A stretch of 64,000 nt of DNA from Paenibacillus sp. CF384 (GTDB taxonomy: Bacteria; Bacillota; Bacilli; Paenibacillales; Paenibacillaceae). The notes beneath the pieces were generated by a model. That model was not told where the DNA came from and did no database searches. It was given only the letters and a program-made list of their open reading frames with translations. Positions within the stretch are counted from its first letter, which is position 1. Every line of letters starts with the position of its first letter. The position numbers and the translations under genes were made by a program. Below are positions 18,339 to 27,888 of this stretch, piece by piece. Location: NCBI RefSeq assembly GCF_900106745.1, contig NZ_FNNV01000014.1, forward strand, positions 124,001 to 188,000. The letters run 5' to 3'.

Positions 18339-19223
18339 CTACTCTTTCACCGAACCCAGCATAATGCCGCTGATGAAGTACTTCTGCATGAACGGATACA
18401 CAACCAGAATCGGGATCATCGTAATGACCAGCTTCGCAGCGGTCAAGCTGCGGTTGGATACCGAAGCCATGCTCTTGATCTGCTCTACATCGCGTACCGT
18501 CGTATCGAATTTGACAACAAGCTGCTGGATATAGGTTTGCAGTGGGAAATCGTCCGTTGTCATGGAGTAAATCAAGCCATCGAAATAAGCATTCCAGTTC
18601 CCTACGACGACGAATAGTGCAATGGTCGCCATAATCGGCATGGATAATGGTACATAGATTTGCAGCAATCTGCGCCAAGGACCGGCACCGTCTATACTTG
18701 CGGATTCTTCAAGCTCAGAGGGGATATTACGGAAATAGTTGAGCATGAGAATAATATTGAATTGGCCTACAGCACCTGGAATGACAAGCGCCCAGATCGT
18801 TCCAAGCATGTGCATATCCTTCACCGTAAAGAACATGGGGACAATGCTCGGTCCAAACAGCATCGTGGCGATAATGATCCACATGTACACGCCTCTGGAA
18901 CGAAATACTCGCTTGCTCCTGGACAGAGGATAAGCAGCCAGGACAACCAGCACCATATTAAGGATCAGAGCAAGGATAACCCGTTTGAACGATACGCCGG
19001 CCGCAGTCAGGATGGCGTGATCTTGGAAAATCGTCGCGTATGTTTTAAAACTTAGGCCTAGCGGATACACCGTTACAAGACCCGCGGTCGCTTTGGCACT
19101 GTCGCTGAGTGAAATGGCCAGTATATTGAGCAGCGGAACAAGTGTAATGACGGCCAACAAGGTCAGAATACCGTATATGATCGAGTTGGTGATAATATCG
19201 CTTTTCGTTAATCGAATGCCCAT
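18339..19223 (-). CDS. ABC sugar transporter permease, LplC/YtcP type (locus 2)
   Basis: Protein of 294 aa; the ATG at 19223 has GGGGTG six bases upstream and is preferred over an in-frame GTG at 19232 that overlaps it. It has six predicted membrane helices, the EAA loop IPSELEESASIDGAGPWRRLLQIYVPLS, and the family ending MQKYFISGIMLGSVKE. It is the second permease of a CUT-type importer, 18 bp after its partner. Paralogue of the permease at 12746. Confidence 0.93.
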   Translation of the reverse strand: MGIRLTKSDIITNSIIYGILTLLAVITLVPLLNILAISLSDSAKATAGLVTVYPLGLSFKTYATIFQDHAILTAAGVSFKRVILALILNMVLVVLAAYPLSRSKRVFRSRGVYMWIIIATMLFGPSIVPMFFTVKDMHMLGTIWALVIPGAVGQFNIILMLNYFRNIPSELEESASIDGAGPWRRLLQIYVPLSMPIMATIALFVVVGNWNAYFDGLIYSMTTDDFPLQTYIQQLVVKFDTTVRDVEQIKSMASVSNRSLTAAKLVITMIPILVVYPFMQKYFISGIMLGSVKE

Positions 19224-19241
19224 CTGTTGCACCCCAATCGT

Positions 19242-20153
19242 CTAGAACACTTTATATTCGCCATATTTTTCGGCCAACCATTGCGAGACTAAAATAAATA
19301 TAAAGGCAACTGCCGATCGGAACAAACCTACTGCAGTAGCAAATTCATATTGATTGCTCTGGAAACCCATGCGATAAATATACGTGTCATAAATATCAGC
19401 CACTTCATAGACAAGTGGATTGTACAAGTTGAAAATTTGATCGAAGCCTCCGCTCAGGATGCCTTGAAGACTCAAGATCAGAATCAGTACAACCGTTCCT
19501 TTGATACTAGGGAGAGTAATATTCACCAATTTCGCCCATCTTGAAGCGCCATCCACATCGGCAGCCTCATACAAATTCGGATTAATGGCCGTTAGTGCAG
19601 CCAAGAAGACGATCGCATTAAATCCAAAGCCTTTCCATACATCCGTTACATAAATGATAATCATAAACCATGTATTGCTATTGAAGAACATGGTGGGTTC
19701 ACTAGCGCCCAGCTTGTGAGCCAAGCCGTTAATTAAGCCGTCAAGCGAGAAGAAGTCTTTGAAAATACCTGCCATAATAACCCATGACAGGAAGAACGGC
19801 AGATACACGATCGTCTGTACCGATCTCTTGAACCATTTTTTCTTAATTTCGTGCAGCAGCAGAGCAAAGGCAAGTGCGCAAGAAGTATTAAGGATGATTT
19901 TGACAATAGAGATCGTGATCGTATTAATCGTGATTTGTTTAAACTCCGGTATTTGAAACAGCATTTTGAAATGGTCCAGCCCCGCCCAAGGCGATCCCCA
20001 TATGCCGGCAATCGGATCAAAATATTTGAATGCCAGAATCGAACCAAGCGTTGGATAAATGCTGAAAATAGCCAATAGGAGAATACTCGGAAACAACATG
20101 AAGTGATAGTGGATGGCTTCCCTGCTACGCACTCTGTTCGTCTTCAACATCAT
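19242..20153 (-). CDS. ABC sugar transporter permease, LplB type (locus 2)
   Basis: Protein of 303 aa with six predicted membrane helices. The EAA motif is in NLYEAADVDGASRWAKLVNITLPSI. The start is one of two adjacent ATGs after TGAGGTGG. It forms the channel with the permease 18 bp downstream. It is separated from the upstream binding-protein gene by a perfect hairpin, so its expression may be lower than that of the binding protein. Confidence 0.93.
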   Translation of the reverse strand: MMLKTNRVRSREAIHYHFMLFPSILLLAIFSIYPTLGSILAFKYFDPIAGIWGSPWAGLDHFKMLFQIPEFKQITINTITISIVKIILNTSCALAFALLLHEIKKKWFKRSVQTIVYLPFFLSWVIMAGIFKDFFSLDGLINGLAHKLGASEPTMFFNSNTWFMIIIYVTDVWKGFGFNAIVFLAALTAINPNLYEAADVDGASRWAKLVNITLPSIKGTVVLILILSLQGILSGGFDQIFNLYNPLVYEVADIYDTYIYRMGFQSNQYEFATAVGLFRSAVAFIFILVSQWLAEKYGEYKVF

Positions 20154-20172
20154 TCCACCTCAATTCGGATGA

Positions 20173-20208
20173 AACAAGTGCTGAGGCTGGAGGCACTCAG
20201 CACTTGTT
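20173..20208 (-). terminator. Intercistronic hairpin between binding protein and permeases (locus 2)
   Basis: Perfect 13-bp stem AACAAGTGCTGAG / CTCAGCACTTGTT with a ten-base loop, without a long T run. It lies 19 bp after the binding-protein stop. The position suggests partial termination or protection of the upstream message, giving more binding protein than permease. Confidence 0.75.
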
Positions 20209-20226
20209 AGAGAGTCATAATCGGAT

Positions 20227-21960
20227 TTATTTAGCTACGATATCATTCACTTCGGCCGTAATATCTTTACCGCCCATGTCGTTCCACAGCTTAACGAAGC
20301 TATCGAACTCTTCAATCGACTTCTTGCCTGTAATGATTTCAAGGAAAGTCTTCTTCTCCAAGTCATCCATGGATGCTTTCTTCTTCTGCATCAAATCAGT
20401 CGAACCGATAAATGCCGGAAGCGTTTGTTGAACCGGGTTCTTCACCAGACCTGCTGCGCCGACCGCGAATTGGTTAGCAAGGCTCCACAATCCCATATCT
20501 GCAAACTTGTCTGCTGCTTTCTCGTAGTTCTGAATCGCTGTTGCTTGTGCTTTGGACTCCGGATCTGCTTTATCCATAGGTGTCGTACCGTTCAGAACAT
20601 CTTGAATCGCTTTGTAACGAACCGTAATTTCATGCGGGTCCTTCGCGCTTACGCCAACCGGCAGCAAAGGCATCTTCGCATTCAAGTATTTAGCGCCTTC
20701 GTCAATGGTAAGCTTGTTGTACCAATCCAGGTGCTTCGTGTTCGCTTCTTGTGCATAGTTCAGCATCTTCATAATGGCTTCCGGATGGCTGAACCCTTTC
20801 TTCACCACTACGAACGATCTAACCGCGCCGTAACCTTTAGCGTGAGCAACGCCGTCTACGCCTTGCAGTACAGTCGCCTGCCAGTTCGCTTTATTATCGT
20901 TCTTGATGGAGTCAGGAAGCGGATACCAAGTAGACCACCAAGCGCCTTGGAAGATACCTGCTTTGCCTTTTGCAATCTGCTCAACCGATTTGTTGCTGTC
21001 GTTCATGATGAAATCAGGCGCAACCATGCCTTCTTTATACCATTTAGCGAGTCTTTCCAACGCGCCCTTTACTTCAGGCTGAACGGAACCGTAACCCACG
21101 CTGCCGTCTGCTGTTTTCACCCATTGACCCGGATAGGAATTGTACGCTCCGAATACGAAGTCGAAGGAGTTGGTGTCTGCGCCATAGATGTTTTGCTGAG
21201 CAGGAAGCACGCCTGCACCGAACTTGTCTTTGAATGCTTTAAGCGCTGTTTCTACATCGTCAAGTGTTTTCGGTTCAGGAAGACCTACTTGATCCAGCCA
21301 GTCCTTACGTGTCCAAATCACCGGGATTGCCGTTTCAACGTCTGCAATAGATGGAATCGCATAGAGCTTACCGTCAGAAGACACCGAATTCAGCGCATCA
21401 GGTCCGCCTAGTGCAATGCTTTCTTTCAGGAATGGCGATGCATAATCCTCGTATACTTTAGACAAATCCTCGATCATGTCCGCTTTGATCAGCTTCTTCA
21501 AGATGCTAAGACCATTCGGGTCCACGCTGATGGACAGTACGTCCGGGATGTTATTAGCTGCAATCAACAAGCTGACCTTCTGCTCGAAAGCAAAGTTCTG
21601 GTCACTTGTCGACCATGCCATCTTCGGCTTTACATTCAAGTTCTGTTCGAACCATTTCTGTACATCGTTATTCTCAAAGCTCTCACCGGCAGGCGGTTTC
21701 GATTCCGCGGAAATCGATATCCCTGTCGTGAATTCAACTAACTCGTCCATCTTGCCAAACGGATCAGGCTTCTCAGCAGGCGCAGTGTTCTCTGCTGCCG
21801 CGGCGTTATTGGTGCCTGTCTCATTCGTGGCTGCCGCATTGTTGGTTGCTGCAGTGCTGCCATTCTCGTTTGTGTTGTTTGAATTACCGCAAGCTGCGCT
21901 AGTCAACATTAATGCCGCGATCAGTGAAATGGATGCTGCTGCCTTTACTTTGTTGTTCAC
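20227..21960 (-). CDS. Extracellular sugar-binding lipoprotein (locus 2)
   Basis: Protein of 577 aa from a GTG start at 21960 with AAGGGGGA upstream; the longer frame lacks a ribosome binding site. The leader ASISLIAALMLTSAACG is a lipobox. A long Asn/Thr/Ala-rich linker (about 25-70) precedes a large solute-binding domain. It shares the segment YGSVQPEVKGALERL with the binding protein cut by the right window edge (YGSVQPEMKNALHSL), so those two are close paralogues. It works with the permeases downstream and probably with the kinase/regulator pair upstream. A cre-like site lies at 22133. Confidence 0.92.
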   Translation of the reverse strand: MNNKVKAAASISLIAALMLTSAACGNSNNTNENGSTAATNNAAATNETGTNNAAAAENTAPAEKPDPFGKMDELVEFTTGISISAESKPPAGESFENNDVQKWFEQNLNVKPKMAWSTSDQNFAFEQKVSLLIAANNIPDVLSISVDPNGLSILKKLIKADMIEDLSKVYEDYASPFLKESIALGGPDALNSVSSDGKLYAIPSIADVETAIPVIWTRKDWLDQVGLPEPKTLDDVETALKAFKDKFGAGVLPAQQNIYGADTNSFDFVFGAYNSYPGQWVKTADGSVGYGSVQPEVKGALERLAKWYKEGMVAPDFIMNDSNKSVEQIAKGKAGIFQGAWWSTWYPLPDSIKNDNKANWQATVLQGVDGVAHAKGYGAVRSFVVVKKGFSHPEAIMKMLNYAQEANTKHLDWYNKLTIDEGAKYLNAKMPLLPVGVSAKDPHEITVRYKAIQDVLNGTTPMDKADPESKAQATAIQNYEKAADKFADMGLWSLANQFAVGAAGLVKNPVQQTLPAFIGSTDLMQKKKASMDDLEKKTFLEIITGKKSIEEFDSFVKLWNDMGGKDITAEVNDIVAK

Positions 21961-22132
21961 TTGAATCCCCCTTGACCTCTGTGAATTTGTTGTATTGCGT
22001 ATCTCTATAGTAAGCCTGAATTGCGGAAGGACGAGATAGACAATCATCATCAGCAACTGGGAATCCGGTTATCAAATGTACACGTTTCCAATACAAATTT
22101 CGCACCATTTCAGCAAAATTTTCCCTTGTTGT

Positions 22133-22146
22133 TGAAAGCGCTTAAA
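22133..22146. promoter_or_regulatory. cre-like site upstream of the locus 2 importer operon
   Basis: TGAAAGCGCTTAAA matches the Bacillus catabolite-responsive element consensus TGWNANCGNTNWCA at all fixed positions but one (A instead of C at position 13). It lies about 175 bp upstream of the binding-protein start, between it and the response regulator gene. CcpA control is inferred. Confidence 0.6.
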
Positions 22147-22160
22147 TTGTTTATTGGCTC

Positions 22161-22934
22161 TTATCGGTTCCGTTCCCGAAACTCGGTAGGCGTCATGCCA
22201 CAATGCTCGCGAAACAGCTTGCTGAAATACTTCTCATCCTGGAAGCCGAGCTGGTCGGCGATCAAGTAGACCGGCTTGCTCGTTTTGCGCAGCAGCGATT
22301 CGGCCGATTGGATCTTCATGTTCTTCAAGTATTCGCTGAACGGGGTTCCTACGATATCCTTGAAGCACAAGCTGAAATACCCTCTGCTCATATTGACGGC
22401 CTTGGCGACCTCTTCCTGGTTGATGCCATGAAACAGATGCTCGTTCATGAATTTGACGGCATTGTTGATGCAGGAGACCACTTCCTCTGAATAACGTTTC
22501 CCATGTTCGTTCTTGAAGATCGGCGCATAATCGCTCCCGCTCCGGTCTTTGTTATCACGCTGAATCCGGTTCTCGATTCGCTCCAGTACATCCTCTACCT
22601 TCTCCTTCTCCAGCTGTGTTTTGACAATATAATCAATAGCGCCCAGGCGCATCGTCTCTTGAATGAACTCAAAGTCTTGATGGCAGGTCAGGACAACCAC
22701 CTTCAGATCGGGGAAGCTGTTGCGAGTTTCCTTCATAAGCTCGAACCCCGACATGCCCGGCATCGTCAGATCCATGAACATCACATCAACACCGTTGCCT
22801 TTCAGAAACTCAAGCGCCTTGTCCCCGCTGCTCACGTCCCCAACGATCTTGAAGCTGAATTTCTCCCAGGGCAGGACGGAAATAAGCCCTTTTCTCACAT
22901 AGATTTCATCGTCTACAATTAACGTTCTGATCAT
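22161..22934 (-). CDS. YesN-type response regulator (locus 2)
   Basis: Protein of 257 aa. Receiver domain 1-120 with Asp8, Asp9 and phospho-acceptor Asp55 in VMFMDLTMPG. It is followed directly by an AraC-type double helix-turn-helix (about 150-255, ending KYFSKLFREHCGMTPTEFRERNR). It lacks the long middle region of the two other YesN proteins in the window. The ATG overlaps the kinase stop by four bases (22931-22934), so translation is coupled. It probably activates the importer operon that starts 200 bp downstream. Confidence 0.93.
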   Translation of the reverse strand: MIRTLIVDDEIYVRKGLISVLPWEKFSFKIVGDVSSGDKALEFLKGNGVDVMFMDLTMPGMSGFELMKETRNSFPDLKVVVLTCHQDFEFIQETMRLGAIDYIVKTQLEKEKVEDVLERIENRIQRDNKDRSGSDYAPIFKNEHGKRYSEEVVSCINNAVKFMNEHLFHGINQEEVAKAVNMSRGYFSLCFKDIVGTPFSEYLKNMKIQSAESLLRKTSKPVYLIADQLGFQDEKYFSKLFREHCGMTPTEFRERNR

Positions 22935-24715
22935 TGCAGTTCCTCCTTATGCTCTCTGCGGTTGATGGGGAGACGAAGCTTGAATACGGTGCCTTTGCCC
23001 TTCTCGCCTTTGATGTCCATTTCGGCCTCTTGGCCGTAATTCACTTCGAGCATGTATTTGACATAGCTAAGTCCGATTCCCATACCGACCTTCTTGTGTT
23101 CTTCGGATTGCGGCTCCAGCATTCTTGCAATGTCCGCGTCGGTCATCCCTTCGCCGCTGTCCTCAACGGTAATAATCAACTGCTTGTCCTGCTCGTATAC
23201 GGCAATCTTGATGGACCCGCTCTCATCCTTGAGACCGTGATAGATGGCATTCTCCACAATCGGCTGCATGATAAACCGCGGAATACTGACATCGCCAAGC
23301 GTAGGATCGACGACAATTTGCACGTCAAAATGATAGGCGTACCGAATTCGCTGCAGATCCACGTAGTTCTGAAGCGCCTCCACTTCCTCGTTCAAGGAAA
23401 CGATGCCGCCTTCCTTGCCCAGGTTATAGTGAAGCACTCTCGTGAATAGGGCGACCAGACGGTCAATCTCGTCCTGCCCATTCATTCTTGCCAGCCACTG
23501 GACGGTATTCAGCGTATTATGCAAGAAATGAGGGTTAATCTGATGCAGGATTTTCTCCACCTCAACGACTCGTTTCTTGCGCTCCTTCTCCTCCAGTTCC
23601 TTGAACAAGTCCGAAATTTTGATTTTCATATCGTTAAACTGCACGAGCAGACTATCGAACTCTACAATTCCGGTCATCTTCACCTTGGAATTAAATTTGT
23701 TATGCGCCAGCAGCATGATCTCTCTATTAATTGTCCGCAGCGGCCGCGAGACAATTCTCCATATGGAGAGCCCCAGCAATATACTGATGACAATCGACAG
23801 TACGGCGAACAGCGCGAATTTGCCGATCCACTTCTTCACATCTGCGCTATATGCCTTCGTCTCAACGGCGGAGAGAATATACCACCCGAGCTCGCCCCTC
23901 TGCGAGAAGACATAATAGCCTTTCTTAATAGAATCCGATTTGCCCGTGCTGCTCAGCTGCTTTACATCGATCCGTTCGCCAATCGCAAAATCCTCCGGAC
24001 GCTGGCTGTACATCACCTGGCCTTTGTCATTGAGCAGGATCGACGATACATCCAGCTTGTATCGCTGCGATTTCAACAGATCTTCAAACAGTTTGATGCT
24101 GGTCTCGATATAGACGTATAAATCGGCGCCCTCAATGAGGTTGACCTTTCGCGCAATCGAGAAAACCATCATGTCCTTCGCACGCTTCACTGTCATATGC
24201 GGTCCGTAGAAGTTTGCGTTAAGGCCATCTGCCAGCTGAGGCAGCAGCTCCAGACTGAACCCATCATCGACACTTTGATTCTCGAACATGACTTGATTCT
24301 TATTGGCATAATAGAAGAAAATCAGCCCAATATCCGGCTTAGCGGCATTAATGAGCGAAATGCTTTCAATGACCGCTTTCTTCTTCTCATATTTGGTCAT
24401 AATATCCTTGGTATCAATGAAGGTCTCAATATCATCGGCCACTCGCCCGTTATACATCGCAAGCTGCAGCGCTGAATCTTCTAAATTCGAGAATACATGG
24501 TCAACGCTAATTTGGAACTGTTTCATATTGCTGTGAATGCCATCATCGATATTCGTGTTTAGCAGGGAAATCATAGATACATAGGAGATGTAGCCGATTA
24601 GAGATAAGGGAATGATAGAACTAAGAATTAAGAAGAAGTAAGCTCTGTTCTTCAGAGAGTACGATGATTTCGGCAGCAAATTGTGGTTCCCCCGCTCCTG
24701 GTGAGTAGTTTCCAT
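22931..24715 (-). CDS. YesM-type sensor histidine kinase (locus 2)
   Basis: Protein of up to 594 aa. First membrane segment about 27-48, extracytoplasmic sensor to about 295, second segment about 300-322, HAMP, then phospho-acceptor His396 in HQINPHFLHNTLNTV and an HATPase domain with PIVENAIYHGL and EDSGEGM. The ATG at 24715 has a weak ribosome binding site; a TTG about 13 codons in has CAGGAGCGGGGG upstream and could be the true start. Coupled to the response regulator by a four-base overlap. Probably senses the ligand of the adjacent importer. Confidence 0.92.
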   Translation of the reverse strand: METTHQERGNHNLLPKSSYSLKNRAYFFLILSSIIPLSLIGYISYVSMISLLNTNIDDGIHSNMKQFQISVDHVFSNLEDSALQLAMYNGRVADDIETFIDTKDIMTKYEKKKAVIESISLINAAKPDIGLIFFYYANKNQVMFENQSVDDGFSLELLPQLADGLNANFYGPHMTVKRAKDMMVFSIARKVNLIEGADLYVYIETSIKLFEDLLKSQRYKLDVSSILLNDKGQVMYSQRPEDFAIGERIDVKQLSSTGKSDSIKKGYYVFSQRGELGWYILSAVETKAYSADVKKWIGKFALFAVLSIVISILLGLSIWRIVSRPLRTINREIMLLAHNKFNSKVKMTGIVEFDSLLVQFNDMKIKISDLFKELEEKERKKRVVEVEKILHQINPHFLHNTLNTVQWLARMNGQDEIDRLVALFTRVLHYNLGKEGGIVSLNEEVEALQNYVDLQRIRYAYHFDVQIVVDPTLGDVSIPRFIMQPIVENAIYHGLKDESGSIKIAVYEQDKQLIITVEDSGEGMTDADIARMLEPQSEEHKKVGMGIGLSYVKYMLEVNYGQEAEMDIKGEKGKGTVFKLRLPINRREHKEELQ

Positions 24716-24810
24716 TGATTGTTATTATTGTAAGGAATGCAAAAGGGAACCGTCAATCCGCCATAATAATCCAACATTTGACAATCTATGCGCTCCCAAC
24801 CTACGAAGCA

Positions 24811-24847
24811 AGGCTGGCCTTAGTCAATAGACTAAGAACCAGCCTCC
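24811..24847 (-). terminator. Hairpin after the GH5 gene
   Basis: GGCTGG...CTTAGTC / GACTAAG...CCAGCC inverted repeat 27 bp beyond the GH5 stop. The following T run is weak. It separates the GH5 gene from the kinase gene. Confidence 0.7.
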
Positions 24848-24874
24848 GATTGGAAGAGTTTACAGTATGTTGGA

Positions 24875-27487
24875 TTAACCGCGAACTACGGTGATGGTGT
24901 AGGTTTGCTGCGTCGTACCGTCCGGTGCCGTTACTTTCACCGTCACGGTGTTGTTGCCCTTCACCAAGCTGCTGCCCCCGGTAATCGCTGCTTTGGCCGT
25001 AGGGAATACGGTCAGCGCTGTAACTTGAACCGACTTCGTGTTCTTAGATACGTTTACCTTGTAAGCAAGCTTGTCAGGCGAGAAGCCCGGTACCGGTTTC
25101 CCGTCAATGAACAAGCCTATTAAGTTCGCATTGCTGGATTTGGCGCGGGTGATCGTAATGGTATAGGTTTGCTTGGTTCCGTCCTCCGCTGTTACCTGTA
25201 CGTTTACTTGATTGCTCCCGATGACGAGCGATAAAGCAGGATCGACGGAAACCTTGGCTGTCTCGCTTGCCGCTTTAGCACTCACATACACCACAATCGT
25301 ACTGTTCGGCACGGTTACGGAATACGTAAGCTTGCCGGGTACTAAAGCAATCAGCGATTGCCCGTTAATTTTCAATTCGCTTAGCGCGGTGTTGCTGGAT
25401 TTAGCCCGAGTGATTGTCAGCGTATATACCTTGCTGCTGCCATTCTCAGCTGTTACCATTACCGTGGCCGTGTTGGTTCCAACCGCAAGTGACGTACCGC
25501 CGTTCACCGCAACCGTTGCATACGGATCAGCAGTCGTTGTCACCGCGATCGAAGTCTTGTCGTTCGGCACCTGCAAGGAATAAGAGAGCGTATCCGCCGA
25601 GAAGCCTGCTACCGTGACACCATCGACTTTCAGGTCGCTAAGGTTCGCATTCTTGGAAATGCCGGATGGGAACACCAAGTCAGGATGTTGGTTGTAGAAG
25701 CTGCTTGCCGCCGGACCGACTCGTGTAAGATCACCGAGGCCGTCTACGCCGTTCGAGGTCCAAGGCATCATGCCTTGCCAGCCATTCGTGTATGCACTGA
25801 CATAATCCTGCGTCAATGTGTGACCTGTCGTGCCTAGTGCTGCTGTCTCGCCGATAACTGCCGGACGATCCGCTGACAATCCGAACTGCTCCGGTGTCAT
25901 GTACATCGGGTTGCCCCAATATTGACCCATCCAGTCGTAGTAATGCGGTGACCAGAAGTCAAGCTTCGCCTGCGGATTGCCGCCGGCTTTAGCCATCAAC
26001 ACGCCATCGCCAACCTTATTGCCTTGGCAGCCTTCTGTACACGTGTCGCTGTTGTATTTGATCATCGCTACGCCTACTGTTGTGAGCACGCTGCTGTTCG
26101 CATGAACGCCCACACTCATTTTGGCGAAGAGGGACTGGAGGTTCTCCCAAGGAAGTTTACTTTCCTCAAATACCCAATCCGGCTCGTTCATAAAGTCGAT
26201 CGACCACAGATAAGGATTGTCCTTGTACCGATTCGTAAAAGGAATAACGTAGTTACTGACATAGGAATCAATGTTAGACTCGCTCATCAACATCTTTCTC
26301 CAGCTGTCATAGCTCGGATGGGAGTTCTTCATATGGTCAAAAGAAAGCAGCGTTGCCATGATATAGACGCCATGCTTCTGAGCCAGGTAGAACAAGCTGT
26401 CCAGATCATTCCAATGTGCCGCCGTCGCACCGGATACATACCCGTTAGCATCGATGTTGATGCCAACTTCTCCGTTGGAAGTAATCCAGACACGGGATGC
26501 ATTCACGCCATTAGCATGCAGCAGCGCAAAGTGGGTATCCCAGAAGTCATAATCGAAATCGCCGCCGAAATCATTCCAGTTATCCCAAGGCGTATTGGCT
26601 CCATTGAACCAAATCCGCTCATGACCGGCATTGAATGACGTGCCTTGGATTGTAATGTGATTGCCTTGGCTTGAAGGAAGATCGCGAATCAGTCTAATCG
26701 TATACGTCTGCTTCGTTAGATCCTTCGCCGTTACTTCCACCGTAACTGCATTCTCACCAACGCCAAGATTACTGCCTCCGGTAATTGTCACAGCCGCATC
26801 AGCTGCAGTAGTTGTGGCCGTTACAGCTGCTGAAGCTGTGCCGTTCGGAACATGTGCAATATACGAGAGATCTTTGCTTGTGAAACCGGCTACCGTCGTG
26901 CCGTTGACGCGAAGATCGCTTAGTCCCGCAGGATTCGGAACTTCAACAGGCGTACCGCCTTGAATGCCGATGCTGTCGATATAGACGCTGCCAGCAAAGT
27001 CGCCGCTCGATTGCACTTGAACGCCAAATTCATTGAAAGGCGTCTTGGCACCGGCCGGGATTGTCAGTGTCATCGTATTCCATGCATCCTTGGTCAAATT
27101 GGCATACGGCACGTAGTTGCCTGTCCATGACCAGGTGCTGTCCATCATATAAGGCTGGACGCCTGCAATGCTTGCACCGCTCGGTACCCAAATATGGAAT
27201 TCATAAGTGCTTCCTGCGGTTAGTCCGGCAGGCGAGCTCAGTTTAGCGAATGGCCCAGCGGAGCCTGTAACATTAAGTGTCATCTTCATGGATTGATTGC
27301 CTTGGTAGGCTTTCTCCGTGGTAACAGCCAGAGTTGCCCCTGCCGTTCCTGTAAAGCCTTGCGTATTTGTCTCGAAATTGAATTGTGCCGGATCTGCTGC
27401 AGCGTTTACACTTGCAGGTAGGACTAGCAAAGCTGCCAACATAGACATGATGAGGAATAAGGCGATCTGTTTACGAAGCTTAATCAT
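24875..27487 (-). CDS. Secreted multidomain GH5-type glycanase (probable mannanase)
   Basis: Protein of 870 aa. Signal peptide 1-30. A carbohydrate-binding beta-sandwich (about 33-180; FNFETNTQGFTG start). A cadherin-like beta-sandwich repeat (about 188-268). A clan GH-A catalytic domain of GH5 type (about 275-620) with acid/base Glu435 in DFMNEPDW and nucleophile candidate Glu547 in AVIGETAAL. Three more cadherin-like repeats end the protein (about 630-705, 710-788, 795-870), each starting like LSDLKVDG and ending YTITITR. The architecture is that of secreted endo-beta-mannanases or related GH5 enzymes. It has no cell-wall anchor motif. It is divergent from a LacI regulator 401 bp away, which probably represses it. 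Confidence 0.86.
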   Translation of the reverse strand: MIKLRKQIALFLIMSMLAALLVLPASVNAAADPAQFNFETNTQGFTGTAGATLAVTTEKAYQGNQSMKMTLNVTGSAGPFAKLSSPAGLTAGSTYEFHIWVPSGASIAGVQPYMMDSTWSWTGNYVPYANLTKDAWNTMTLTIPAGAKTPFNEFGVQVQSSGDFAGSVYIDSIGIQGGTPVEVPNPAGLSDLRVNGTTVAGFTSKDLSYIAHVPNGTASAAVTATTTAADAAVTITGGSNLGVGENAVTVEVTAKDLTKQTYTIRLIRDLPSSQGNHITIQGTSFNAGHERIWFNGANTPWDNWNDFGGDFDYDFWDTHFALLHANGVNASRVWITSNGEVGINIDANGYVSGATAAHWNDLDSLFYLAQKHGVYIMATLLSFDHMKNSHPSYDSWRKMLMSESNIDSYVSNYVIPFTNRYKDNPYLWSIDFMNEPDWVFEESKLPWENLQSLFAKMSVGVHANSSVLTTVGVAMIKYNSDTCTEGCQGNKVGDGVLMAKAGGNPQAKLDFWSPHYYDWMGQYWGNPMYMTPEQFGLSADRPAVIGETAALGTTGHTLTQDYVSAYTNGWQGMMPWTSNGVDGLGDLTRVGPAASSFYNQHPDLVFPSGISKNANLSDLKVDGVTVAGFSADTLSYSLQVPNDKTSIAVTTTADPYATVAVNGGTSLAVGTNTATVMVTAENGSSKVYTLTITRAKSSNTALSELKINGQSLIALVPGKLTYSVTVPNSTIVVYVSAKAASETAKVSVDPALSLVIGSNQVNVQVTAEDGTKQTYTITITRAKSSNANLIGLFIDGKPVPGFSPDKLAYKVNVSKNTKSVQVTALTVFPTAKAAITGGSSLVKGNNTVTVKVTAPDGTTQQTYTITVVRG

Positions 27488-27888
27488 TCTTCATTCACCC
27501 CAACTAATGTAGTTTTAGTAGATTTCCTAAAGCCTAGCATTGACATTCCCGCTAGAACTCCCCCTCTCGATATCGTGAAGCGCTTACATGATTGCGAAAA
27601 AATAGAGACACGGTTTAGGAATCTGCTTTGCAACTCAAACTTTACAATGTAATTATTTTTGTAAGATTTAAGTTTACAATTTTGAGTTGAATCTTTAACT
27701 GTTTAGTGATTCTGATTATAGTCGATGCATTTTATTCCTGTAAATATGCAATTTTCGAATTCACTTATCGTTCAGGCTATGTTCGTTCATTGTTTTGTTT
27801 AGTTACAAAATTGGCGTTTTGTTTATTGACAAAAATATTGGGTAACTTACAATGAAAAGAGAGATTTCAACATCGAAGGATGGTTACC
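27488..27888. promoter_or_regulatory. Divergent regulatory region between GH5 gene and LacI regulator
   Basis: Gene-free 401 bp. It contains a perfect 9-bp inverted repeat CAACTCAAA (27631-27639) / TTTGAGTTG (27681-27689), two direct copies of TTTACAAT between the arms (27641 and 27674), and a half-matching catabolite-type motif TGTAAGCGCTT on the minus strand (27577-27588). The centre is very AT-rich. This is a good candidate for the LacI protein's operator and both promoters. Confidence 0.6.

Noticed and set aside
20425..21411. 328-aa open frame on the plus strand
   Set aside because: Antisense to the binding-protein gene with Cys/Phe/Arg-rich composition and no protein features.
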